Origin: Pseudonocardia sp. | Lineage (GTDB): Bacteria; Actinomycetota; Actinomycetes; Mycobacteriales; Pseudonocardiaceae | Direction of reading: 5' to 3' | Assembly (NCBI RefSeq): GCF_029263155.1 | Contig: NZ_JAJCYB010000120.1 | Coordinates: 62,001-126,000 of the forward strand | DNA: 64,000 bases | Shown here: positions 33,314 to 40,604 of the stretch, piece after piece | Numbering within the stretch: position 1 is the stretch's first letter | Layout of the letters: every line of letters begins with the position of its first letter | Made by a program: the position numbers and the translations under genes | The notes under the pieces: generated by a model | The model's input: only the letters and a program-made list of their open reading frames with translations | The model's database searches: none | Told to the model about the DNA's origin: nothing

Positions 33314-34990
33314 GTGACCGACGGACCACTCATCGTCCAGTCCGACAAGACCCTGCTGCTCGAGGTGGACCACGCCGACGCGCAGGCCGCCCGCATCGCG
33401 ATCGCCCCGTTCGCGGAACTGGAGCGGGCCCCGGAGCACGTGCACACCTACCGCGTCACCCCGCTCGCGCTGTGGAACGCGCGCGCGGCCGGGCACGACG
33501 CGGAGCAGGTCGTGGACGCGCTGGTCCGCTACTCCCGCTACGCCGTCCCGCAGCCCATGCTCGTCGACGTCGTCGACACGATGGGCCGCTACGGGCGGCT
33601 GCAGCTGGCCCAGTCCCCGGTGCACGGGCTCGTGCTCGTCGCGCTCGACCGCGCCGTGCTGGAGGAGGTGCTGCGCCAGAAGAAGATCGCCCCGCTGCTC
33701 GGGGCACGCGTCGACGACGACACCGTGATCGTGCACCCGTCCGAGCGCGGCCACCTCAAGCAGGCGCTGCTCAAGATCGGCTGGCCTGCCGAGGACCTGG
33801 CCGGGTACGTCGACGGCGAGGCGCACCCGATCGCGCTGGCCGAGGACGGCTGGACGCTGCGCGACTACCAGCGCCAGGCCGTCGACGGGTTCTGGGCGGG
33901 CGGTTCCGGGGTCGTGGTGCTGCCATGCGGGGCGGGCAAGACGCTGGTGGGCGCCGCGGCGATGGCGCAGGCGCAGGCCACGACCCTGATCCTGGTGACC
34001 AACACCGTGGCCGGGCGGCAGTGGAAGCGCGAGCTCATCGCCCGCACCAGCCTCACCGAGGACGAGATCGGCGAGTACTCCGGGGAGCGCAAGGAGATCC
34101 GCCCGGTCACGATCGCCACCTACCAGGTGATCACCCGCAAGACCAAGGGCGAGTACCGGCACCTGGAGCTGTTCGACTCCCGCGACTGGGGCCTGGTCAT
34201 CTACGACGAGGTGCACCTGCTGCCCGCGCCGGTCTTCCGGATGACCGCCGACCTGCAGTCCCGGCGACGCCTCGGATTGACGGCCACGCTGGTGCGCGAG
34301 GACGGCCGCGAGGGCGACGTCTTCTCCCTCATCGGCCCCAAGCGCTACGACGCGCCGTGGCGCGACATCGAGCAGCAGGGCTGGATCGCACCGGCCGACT
34401 GCGTCGAGGTCCGGGTCACCCTGACCGACGCCGAGCGCATGTCCTACGCGGTCGCGGAGGCCGAGGAGCGCTACCGGATGGCGTCCACCGCGCACACGAA
34501 GCTCGCCGTCGTGAAGTCGGTCATCGCGCGGCACCCCGGCGAGCCGACGCTCGTCATCGGCGCCTACCTCGACCAGCTCGACGAGCTCGGCGAGGCGCTG
34601 GACGCGCCCGTGATCCAGGGCTCCACGCGCAACCGGGAGCGCGAGGCGCTGTTCCAGCGGTTCCGCCAGGGCGAGATACCCGTCCTGGTGGTCAGCAAGG
34701 TCGCGAACTTCTCCATCGACCTGCCCGAGGCCAGCGTCGCCATCCAGGTCTCGGGCACGTTCGGCTCGCGGCAGGAGGAGGCGCAGCGGCTCGGGCGGCT
34801 GCTGCGCCCCAAGGGCGACGGCAGGCAGGCCCACTTCTACTCCGTGGTCTCCCGGGACACCCTCGACACCGACTACGCCGCGCACCGGCAGCGCTTCCTG
34901 GCCGAGCAGGGCTACGCCTACCGGATCGTCGACGCCGACGACCTGCTCGGGCCGGCGCTGGGCGGGGTGGGGGACGGCACGGCGGGGTAG
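33314..34990 (+). CDS. XPB/Rad25-like DNA repair helicase
   Basis: 558 residues. An N-terminal damage-recognition-like domain (about 1-180), then superfamily 2 helicase motifs: WTLRDYQRQAVDGF (Q-motif region), VVLPCGAGKTLVGAA (Walker A, about residue 200), VIYDEVHLLPAP (DEVH, about 300), GLTATLVREDGREGD, and in the second lobe VSKVANFSIDLPEASVAIQV and EAQRLGRLLRPKG (motif VI). Bacterial XPB unwinds DNA 3'-5' and is linked to nucleotide excision repair. GTG at 33314. The helicase-associated gene lies 6 kb upstream on the same strand. Confidence 0.93.
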   Translation: MTDGPLIVQSDKTLLLEVDHADAQAARIAIAPFAELERAPEHVHTYRVTPLALWNARAAGHDAEQVVDALVRYSRYAVPQPMLVDVVDTMGRYGRLQLAQSPVHGLVLVALDRAVLEEVLRQKKIAPLLGARVDDDTVIVHPSERGHLKQALLKIGWPAEDLAGYVDGEAHPIALAEDGWTLRDYQRQAVDGFWAGGSGVVVLPCGAGKTLVGAAAMAQAQATTLILVTNTVAGRQWKRELIARTSLTEDEIGEYSGERKEIRPVTIATYQVITRKTKGEYRHLELFDSRDWGLVIYDEVHLLPAPVFRMTADLQSRRRLGLTATLVREDGREGDVFSLIGPKRYDAPWRDIEQQGWIAPADCVEVRVTLTDAERMSYAVAEAEERYRMASTAHTKLAVVKSVIARHPGEPTLVIGAYLDQLDELGEALDAPVIQGSTRNREREALFQRFRQGEIPVLVVSKVANFSIDLPEASVAIQVSGTFGSRQEEAQRLGRLLRPKGDGRQAHFYSVVSRDTLDTDYAAHRQRFLAEQGYAYRIVDADDLLGPALGGVGDGTAG

Positions 34991-35002
34991 TCCGACCCGG
35001 TG

Positions 35003-35073
35003 CTCCGCCGCCAGGATTCGAACCTGGACCTACTGAACCAAAATCAGCAGTGCTGCCCTTACACCACGGCGGA
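35003..35073 (-). tRNA. tRNA-Gln (anticodon TTG)
   Basis: The minus strand folds as a cloverleaf. The acceptor stem is TCCGCCG with CGGCGGA and discriminator G; the anticodon stem GCTGA/TCAGT closes the loop TTTTGGT with TTG at positions 34-36; the T arm contains GGTTCGAATCC. CCA is not encoded. It lies just downstream of, and convergent with, the XPB gene. Confidence 0.93.
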
Positions 35074-35252
35074 CAGGCCTTCATCTTGGCACGGCGGGTC
35101 GCCCGGCCCGCGCGCCGAGGGGCCGGGTGCGATTTGCCGGAAGTTTCCGTTGCGGGTGCTGCGCCCGGGCTCAGGGCCGCCTACCCTCCGCAGGGGGATC
35201 AGGGTCGCCGGGCGGCCCGCCGTGGCCGCCGTCCCCCGACCCGAGGAGATCC

Positions 35253-36200
35253 ATGTCCGTCGCCGCCGAGGCCCCGTCCGATCCGCTGCGCGAGGGACCG
35301 AATCCGGTGATCGGAGGCAGGCGCACCGCGTTCCAACACGCGATGATCTACGTCTTCGTCGGCGGTCCGATGCTTGCGCTGGTGGCGGCGATCCCGCTGG
35401 CCTGGGGGTGGGGCGTCGGCTGGCACGACCTCGCGCTGCTGGCCGGCTTCTACACCATCGCCGTGCTCGGCATCACCGTCGGCTTCCACCGGCACTTCAC
35501 GCACAAGGCGTTCAAGGCGCGGCCGTGGCTGCGGGTGGCCATGGCGATCACCGGATCGCTGGCCGTCCAGGGCAACGTGTTCAACTGGGTCGCCGACCAC
35601 CGCCGACACCACGCCTACTCCGACCGGCACGGCGACCCGCACTCGCCGTGGGCGTTCGGCACCTCGCCCCTGGCCGTGACGAAGGGCTTCCTGCACGCCC
35701 ACATGGGCTGGTTCTTCGATCGCGACGAGACCAACCACGCCCGGTTCATCCCCGACCTGCTCGCCGACCGCGCCCTGCGCGGCGTCGCTCGGACGTTCGG
35801 GGTGTGGGTGGCGGTCAGCCTGCTGCTGCCGGCCCTGATCGGCGGCCTGGTGACGTGGTCGTGGCAGGGCGCGGTCACCGGGTTCTTCTGGGGCGGTCTG
35901 GTGCGCCTCGCGGTCTCCAACCACGTGACGTGGTCGATCAACTCGATCTGCCACATGATGGGCAGGCGGCCGTTCCACTCGCGGGACCGGTCACGCAACT
36001 TCTGGCCGCTCGCGATCCTGTCGATGGGCGAGTCGTGGCACAACCTGCACCACGCCGACCCGACCTGTGCCCGCCACGGCGTGCTCCGCGGCCAGATCGA
36101 CATCTCGGCCCGGCTGATCTGGATCTTCGAGCGGTTCGGGTGGGCGCACGACGTCCGGTGGCCGACCACCGACCGCCTGGCGAAGATCTCCGCCCGCTGA
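35253..36200 (+). CDS. Acyl-CoA/acyl-lipid fatty acid desaturase
   Basis: 315 residues, membrane-bound di-iron enzyme. The three histidine boxes are HRHFTH (about residue 80), HRRHH in WVADHRRHHAYSDRHGDPHS (about 117), and HNLHH in GESWHNLHHADPT (about 265). Hydrophobic pairs lie near residues 30-75 and 185-230. This is the stearoyl-CoA delta-9 desaturase pattern; regiochemistry cannot be read here. ATG at 35253 has GAGGAG 6 bases upstream. Monocistronic or followed by the PIG-L gene 64 bases later. Confidence 0.92.
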   Translation: MSVAAEAPSDPLREGPNPVIGGRRTAFQHAMIYVFVGGPMLALVAAIPLAWGWGVGWHDLALLAGFYTIAVLGITVGFHRHFTHKAFKARPWLRVAMAITGSLAVQGNVFNWVADHRRHHAYSDRHGDPHSPWAFGTSPLAVTKGFLHAHMGWFFDRDETNHARFIPDLLADRALRGVARTFGVWVAVSLLLPALIGGLVTWSWQGAVTGFFWGGLVRLAVSNHVTWSINSICHMMGRRPFHSRDRSRNFWPLAILSMGESWHNLHHADPTCARHGVLRGQIDISARLIWIFERFGWAHDVRWPTTDRLAKISAR

Positions 36201-36264
36201 GTCCCACCCCACGGGACCGGATCCTCCGATCGTGGAAGGATCGCGGCGTGTACCGGATCACGCC

Positions 36265-36936
36265 GTGCTGAGCCTGCTCCCCGAGCGCGTCGACCGGATG
36301 CTGCTGCTCGGGGCCCACTGTGACGACATCGCGATCGGCGCGGGTGGAGCGCTGCTGGAGCTGTGCCGATCGCATCCGGGGGTGTCGGTGTCCGCGCTCG
36401 TCCTCACCGGCGGAGGGTCGCTGCGCGAGGAGGAGGAACGCGCCGCGCTCACCGCGTTCTGCCCGGGTGCCCGGTTGGACGTGAGCGTGCTGGACCTTCC
36501 CGACGGTCGCGTCCCCACCCGGTGGGAGCGGGCCAAGCTCGCGCTGGAGGAGCTGCGCCCGCGCGGCGAGCCCGACCTGATCCTCGCGCCCTCACCGCAC
36601 GACGCCCACCAGGACCACCGCACGCTCGCCGAGCTCGTGCCCACGGTGTTCCGCGACCATCTCGCGCTGGGCTACGAGATCCTCAAGTGGGACGGCGACC
36701 TGCGCCAGCCCACCGCCTACCTGCCGCTCGCCGAGCCGGTGCTGCGGGAGAAGGTGGCGAAGCTGCACGAGCACTACGGCTCGCAGCGCGACCGCAGCTG
36801 GTTCGACCACGAGACCTTCTCCGGTCTGGCCAGGATCCGCGGCGTCCAGTGCCACGCGAGGTACGCGGAGGCCTTCCACATCCAGAAGATGGTGCTGGGC
36901 GTGGCCGCCCTGACGGGCCCCGACCCCGTCGACTGA
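36265..36936 (+). CDS. PIG-L/LmbE-family N-deacetylase
   Basis: About 223 residues. MLLLGAHCDDIAIGAGGALL near residue 11 carries the zinc ligands His and Asp of the AHxDD motif (here AHCDD), and APSPHDAHQDHRTLAELV holds the third ligand in HxDH. Members remove N-acetyl groups from GlcNAc-type substrates (MshB, LmbE, sugar tailoring enzymes). The GTG at 36265 is preferred over GTG 36232 because the extra 11 codons have poor third-position GC. The 3' end is overlapped on the other strand by the read-through extension of the next gene. Confidence 0.82.
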   Translation: MLSLLPERVDRMLLLGAHCDDIAIGAGGALLELCRSHPGVSVSALVLTGGGSLREEEERAALTAFCPGARLDVSVLDLPDGRVPTRWERAKLALEELRPRGEPDLILAPSPHDAHQDHRTLAELVPTVFRDHLALGYEILKWDGDLRQPTAYLPLAEPVLREKVAKLHEHYGSQRDRSWFDHETFSGLARIRGVQCHARYAEAFHIQKMVLGVAALTGPDPVD

Positions 36937-37857
36937 CACATCGGATCGACCGGCACTTCGGAGCCCTAACTGCTGTTCTCGCGGTCTCGGAACAGCGCTG
37001 TGGCTCCGAAGTGCGGTGTGGACGAGGGCTACGAGGGCGCGCGGGTCCCGCAGCAGCGGGGCCGTGATGAACACTACGTACCAGCCTGCGGCCTGGACGC
37101 GGTTGAGGCGGTCGCGATCGCGGTTCAGGGCCCAGCGCTCGCCGTCGCGCCAGTCGCCGTCGTACTCGATCGCGACCCTGAGCTCGGGAAAGGCCAGGTC
37201 CACCCGGGCCAGGCGGCCCGTATCGTCCTCGATCCAGTGCTGCGGGACCGGGTGCAGGCCGGCCAGCTCCAGCAGCACCCGGACCTTCGACTCCGGCAGC
37301 GACTCCGCGAGCGGGTCGGCCAGCGCGACCGCCCGCCGGGCGTCGACGATGCCGTTGTCGGAGCGTCCGGCGACCATCGCCGCGACCGCGCCACGGTCCA
37401 CGAGCTTCGCGCGCAGCACGGCGTCGAGGTCGGCGACGGCGTCGGGCAGCGGGCGGCCGAGCAGCAGGTCCAGCGTCAGCCGCATCGGTGAGGCCAGCAG
37501 GCCGTACGCCCACGGCTCGGCGTCACCGGGTTCGATGCCGCTGCGCCGCACATCGATCCCGGACCGGCGGCCCAGCCGCATCTCGGGCGGGGCGAGCACG
37601 GTGACCGGGTCCTCCGGCCACGCGAGCGGCACCCCGCGCACCGTGGCCGCGGACCGCCCGGTGATCACGGCCCCGGCCGGGAGGGCGAGCGTGGCACCCC
37701 GGCACCGCACCGGGTGGGTGACCTTCGTGCCCGCCCTCACGTAGACGTCGCGGAAGAGTCGGCTGGCGAGCGGGCCCCGCAGCTGCCCGCGGGTGACCAT
37801 GCCCGCAGCGACGGCGGAGGACCCGCAGAACACGTCGTCGAACCGGTGGTTGCGCAC
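36592..37857 (-). CDS. AbiEi/DUF559-like protein with read-through C-terminal extension
   Basis: 421 codons as read, but the recognisable protein ends near residue 285. The first part (VAAGMVTRGQLRGPLASRLF, GAVITGRSAATVRGVPL) resembles the winged-helix N-terminus of AbiEi-type antitoxins. Residues about 195-280 form a Vsr/DUF559 endonuclease-like domain (ARVDLAFPELRVAIEYDGDW, RDRDRLNRVQAAGWYVVFIT). The usual stop after LVHTALRSH is missing: the frame passes through the palindrome at 36953-37014 and runs antisense into the PIG-L gene to 36592. GTG at 37857 has GGGAGG at 8 bases. Function unknown; no toxin partner is adjacent. Confidence 0.7.
   Translation of the reverse strand: MRNHRFDDVFCGSSAVAAGMVTRGQLRGPLASRLFRDVYVRAGTKVTHPVRCRGATLALPAGAVITGRSAATVRGVPLAWPEDPVTVLAPPEMRLGRRSGIDVRRSGIEPGDAEPWAYGLLASPMRLTLDLLLGRPLPDAVADLDAVLRAKLVDRGAVAAMVAGRSDNGIVDARRAVALADPLAESLPESKVRVLLELAGLHPVPQHWIEDDTGRLARVDLAFPELRVAIEYDGDWRDGERWALNRDRDRLNRVQAAGWYVVFITAPLLRDPRALVALVHTALRSHSAVPRPREQQLGLRSAGRSDVSVDGVGARQGGHAQHHLLDVEGLRVPRVALDAADPGQTGEGLVVEPAAVALRAVVLVQLRHLLPQHRLGERQVGGGLAQVAVPLEDLVAQREMVAEHRGHELGERAVVLVGVVR
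36953..37014. repeat. Nested palindrome, family D, copy 1
   Basis: Outer arms GCACTTCGGAGCC and GGCTCCGAAGTGC (13 bp, perfect) enclose inner arms GCTGTTC and GAACAGC around an 11-base loop. It overlaps the 3' part of the AbiEi-like reading frame. The second copy is at 37920-37980. Confidence 0.85.
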
Positions 37858-37919
37858 GGGACGAGCCTCCCGCACGACGACCGCAGGCCGCAGAAGTTGT
37901 CCACACCCCATCCACAGCC

Positions 37920-37980
37920 GCACTGCGGAGCCGTACTGCTGTTCTGCGGCGCCGGGAACTGCAGTGTGGCTCCGAAGTGC
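37920..37980. repeat. Nested palindrome, family D, copy 2
   Basis: Outer arms GCACTGCGGAGCC and GGCTCCGAAGTGC (one mismatch) enclose inner arms ACTGCTGTTC and GAACTGCAGT (one T:T mismatch). It lies between the divergent starts of the AbiEi-like gene and the DUF2277 gene and is 61 bp long, one base shorter than copy 1. Confidence 0.85.
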
Positions 37981-38002
37981 GGGGTGCGGGCAGAGTGATG
38001 GC

Positions 38003-38272
38003 ATGTGTCGCAACATCCGGACCCTGCACAACTTCGAGCCGCCCGCCACCGCCGACGAGGTGCACGGGGCGGCCCTGCAGTACGTGCGCAAGATCAGCGG
38101 CGCGGCCCGTCCGTCCGCGGCGAACGAGGCCGCCTTCGCCGCGGCGGTCGTCGCCGTCGAACGCGCCACCCGGGAGCTGCTCGACTCGCTGGTCACTTCA
38201 GCCCCGCCCAAGGACCGCGAGGTGGAGGCGGCGAAGGCGCGGGAACGGGCCGCCGTCCGGTACGGGCGCTGA
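38003..38272 (+). CDS. DUF2277 family protein
   Basis: 89 residues, full length for the family. MCRNIRTLHNFEPPATADEV at the start is the defining CRNIxxLxNFEPPAT signature, and LQYVRKISGAARPSAANEAAF follows. Function unknown; small, cytoplasmic, helical. The ATG at 38003 follows palindrome D2 by 22 bases, so its ribosome site and promoter lie close to or within that element. Confidence 0.9.
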   Translation: MCRNIRTLHNFEPPATADEVHGAALQYVRKISGAARPSAANEAAFAAAVVAVERATRELLDSLVTSAPPKDREVEAAKARERAAVRYGR

Positions 38273-38283
38273 ACGCACGAACG

Positions 38284-38309
38284 CCCCCGCCGGAGCGCTC
38301 CGGCGGGGG
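38284..38309. terminator. Bidirectional terminator between DUF2277 and DUF4394 genes
   Basis: A perfect 26-base palindrome made of CCCCCGCCGGAGC and its complement GCTCCGGCGGGGG, between two convergent stops (38272 and 38328). Confidence 0.8.
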
Positions 38310-38327
38310 AGTTCGGGATGCGGGTGC

Positions 38328-39209
38328 CTACTGGTCGAGCGCGACGGCGAGGTCGGTGACGTCGGCGCCGAACGCGCCGAGGTCGGTGGCCCCACCGGTC
38401 AGCACGTCGACGGCCCAGAGGCGCTTCTCACCGGCGACGTCCACCGCGGCGAACGCGGCGTTGCCGTCGGCCACGCCGTCGGTCAGCGTGGTGTAGATGT
38501 CGAAACCGGCGTCCGGGCCGATGTCGGCGGGCAGGTTGCCGGTCCCCGCGAGCGTGCCGGAGTTGGCCGGGGACTGCAGCGCCACGCGGTCGAGCGCGGC
38601 GTCGAGGTCGAACAGCGTGGTGGCCGTCACGGCCTCGAGGTCGTTGTTGGTGTACGCCGCGCCGGAGACACCCTCGGCGATCACCGTTCCGGTGGCGGGG
38701 GCGGTGGCCGGGTTGGTCAGGTCGCCGTCCTCCAGCGTGGCCGCGAGCGGCATGGTGGCGAAGGGCTGGCGCAGGTTCTGGCCGGCGTCGGAGATGACGC
38801 GCAGCGCGTTGGCGGCCGGGTTGAAGTCGACGCCGAAGTTCTCGCCGTCGAGTGCGACCGTGAGCTGGCCGATGTGGTCGGTGCTCGCGTCCTCGTCGTC
38901 GATCATGTAGAGCCCACCGGCGTCGCCGACGCCGTAGAGCTCGCCGTCCTGGACCCGGTAGTCGATGCCGACGAGGTACTTGTCCTTGGCCAGCTCGACC
39001 GTGCCGATCTCGTAGGCCGAGGCGGGGTCCGCGGTGCTGAAGCCGACGATCGTGGTGCCGTCGACGAGACCGACGGCCTGCAGGCCCTTGCCCTTGTCGT
39101 CGTAGCTGTCCTGGCGGTCCCCGGCCAGGGCGGCCGGGGCGAAGACGGCCGCGCCCACCGCGGTCACGGCACCGGCGGCGATCAGTGCGCGACGGAAGGT
39201 CGTCGTCAT
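38328..39209 (-). CDS. Secreted DUF4394 protein
   Basis: 293 residues. Signal peptide RRALIAAGAVTAVGAAVFAP with APAALAGD cleavage near residue 29. The mature part shows repeated beta motifs of DUF4394: GLVDGTTIVGFSTADP, YLVGIDYRVQDGELYGVGD, GVDFNPAANALRVISDAGQN and the closing VDVLTGGATDLGAFG. The fold is a propeller-like repeat; function unknown. ATG at 39209 with GAGAGG upstream. Confidence 0.88.
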   Translation of the reverse strand: MTTTFRRALIAAGAVTAVGAAVFAPAALAGDRQDSYDDKGKGLQAVGLVDGTTIVGFSTADPASAYEIGTVELAKDKYLVGIDYRVQDGELYGVGDAGGLYMIDDEDASTDHIGQLTVALDGENFGVDFNPAANALRVISDAGQNLRQPFATMPLAATLEDGDLTNPATAPATGTVIAEGVSGAAYTNNDLEAVTATTLFDLDAALDRVALQSPANSGTLAGTGNLPADIGPDAGFDIYTTLTDGVADGNAAFAAVDVAGEKRLWAVDVLTGGATDLGAFGADVTDLAVALDQ

Positions 39210-39314
39210 CTGAACCTCTCTCGTTGGTCGTGGAGACCTACCACCGGTCCCCCCCGAACGGCCCAACGAGTCACCCTCCGTACCGTGACGAAGCGGACAC
39301 TTAATTCACAATGC

Positions 39315-40541
39315 TCATACCGGATCGATCCGCAGGATCCGGTCGTCGCTCCCGTTCGAGGTGGAGACGAGCAGCGCACCGTCCGGGGCGAGGCGGACCG
39401 CGCGCAGCCGCCCGTAGGTGCCGTCGAGTTCGTCGGGGATACCCACCTCGGTCACCGTGCCGTCCGGGCCGGGGGTCATGAACAGCAGCTTCTCGCCGCG
39501 CAGCGCCCCGACGACCAGCGTGCCGTCGAGATCACCCCACTGCGGACCGGACAGGAACGCGGCCCCGGACAGGGCCTCCACCGGGCTCCCCGAGCTCCAC
39601 GCGGCCGGCACCGCGTCGGGGAAGCGTTCCAGATCGGTCATCGGCACCGACTCGTCGTAGCCGCCGACCGTGCCGCCCTGCGACGGGTCCCAGCCGTAGT
39701 TGCCGCCGGGGCGCAGCACGTTGACCTCGTCGTCGGTGCTGGGGCCGTGCTCGGCGGTCCAGGCGTCACCGGTCTCGGGCTGCACGGCCACGCCCTGCAC
39801 GTTGCGGTGCCCGTAGGTGTAGATCAGCCGCTGCGCCGGGTCGGCCGCGTCGGCGAACGGGTTGCCCGCAGCGGGCCCGCCGGTCTCCAGGTCGACGCGC
39901 AGCACCTTCCCGCCCAGGGAGGTGAGGTCCTGCGGGACGTCGCCGCGTGCGGTGTCGCCGGTGCCGACGAGCAGGGCACCGTCGGCGGCCAGGGTGGGGC
40001 GGCAACCGGAGTGCCGACCCGAGGGGTTGAGCGGGAGACCGCCGACCAGCGGGTCGGCCAGCCGCGCGGCCGAGCCCCCGTCGGCCGCGAGCTCCCACGT
40101 GACCAGCCGGACGTCGTCGGCCTGCCCGCCCTCGGTGTGGGTCTGGCAGGTGGTGAAGCGGCGGGTCTGCGCGAAGTCCGGATGGACGACCATGCCGAGC
40201 AGGCCGCCCTCGCCCTCGGCGAGGAGGTCGTCGAAGTCGGCGGCGACGTCCGTGGTGGTGGCACCCTCCTCGGCCTCGGAGAGCAGGGTCAGCCTGCCCT
40301 CGCGTTCGGTGATCAGCACCTGGCCGTCGGGCAGCACGCCGATGTCCCAGGGGTTGGCGAACCCGGACGCGACCTCGGTGACGGCCAGGTCCGGCGTCCC
40401 GGTGCGCGTGGGATCGGCGCCGCCCTCGGGCCCGCCGGCCGGGGAGTTGCCCGCACCGCCCCCCGCGACCGACCCGGGCTCCGCGCAACCGACCAGGACC
40501 AACGCGGCGGCCACGGCCACCGCTGCACTCGCTCGACGCAT
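39315..40541 (-). CDS. PQQ-type sugar dehydrogenase lipoprotein (GSDH family)
   Basis: 408 residues. Lipobox AALVLVGCAEP puts the lipidated cysteine near residue 19, followed by a glycine-rich linker. The rest is a six-bladed propeller: NPWDIGVLPDGQVLITEREG, GGLLGMVVHPDF, YGHRNVQGVAVQPETGDAWT, EHGPSTDDEVNVLRPGGNYG, GRLRAVRLAPDGALLVSTS. This matches glucose/sorbosone dehydrogenases, which act outside the membrane with PQQ when available. ATG at 40541 is used; an ATG three codons earlier is equally possible. Divergent from the tricorn gene. Confidence 0.9.
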   Translation of the reverse strand: MRRASAAVAVAAALVLVGCAEPGSVAGGGAGNSPAGGPEGGADPTRTGTPDLAVTEVASGFANPWDIGVLPDGQVLITEREGRLTLLSEAEEGATTTDVAADFDDLLAEGEGGLLGMVVHPDFAQTRRFTTCQTHTEGGQADDVRLVTWELAADGGSAARLADPLVGGLPLNPSGRHSGCRPTLAADGALLVGTGDTARGDVPQDLTSLGGKVLRVDLETGGPAAGNPFADAADPAQRLIYTYGHRNVQGVAVQPETGDAWTAEHGPSTDDEVNVLRPGGNYGWDPSQGGTVGGYDESVPMTDLERFPDAVPAAWSSGSPVEALSGAAFLSGPQWGDLDGTLVVGALRGEKLLFMTPGPDGTVTEVGIPDELDGTYGRLRAVRLAPDGALLVSTSNGSDDRILRIDPV

Positions 40542-40604
40542 GGGCGCCATCGTGCCGTCCGGGAGGTGGGGGTGCTGTAGGGCCCCTCCCGATACGGTCC
40601 ATGC

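Noticed and set aside
36592..38272. Complete AbiE-type toxin-antitoxin pair
   Set aside because: The AbiEi-like protein has no adjacent AbiEii nucleotidyltransferase toxin; the neighbours are PIG-L and DUF2277 genes.
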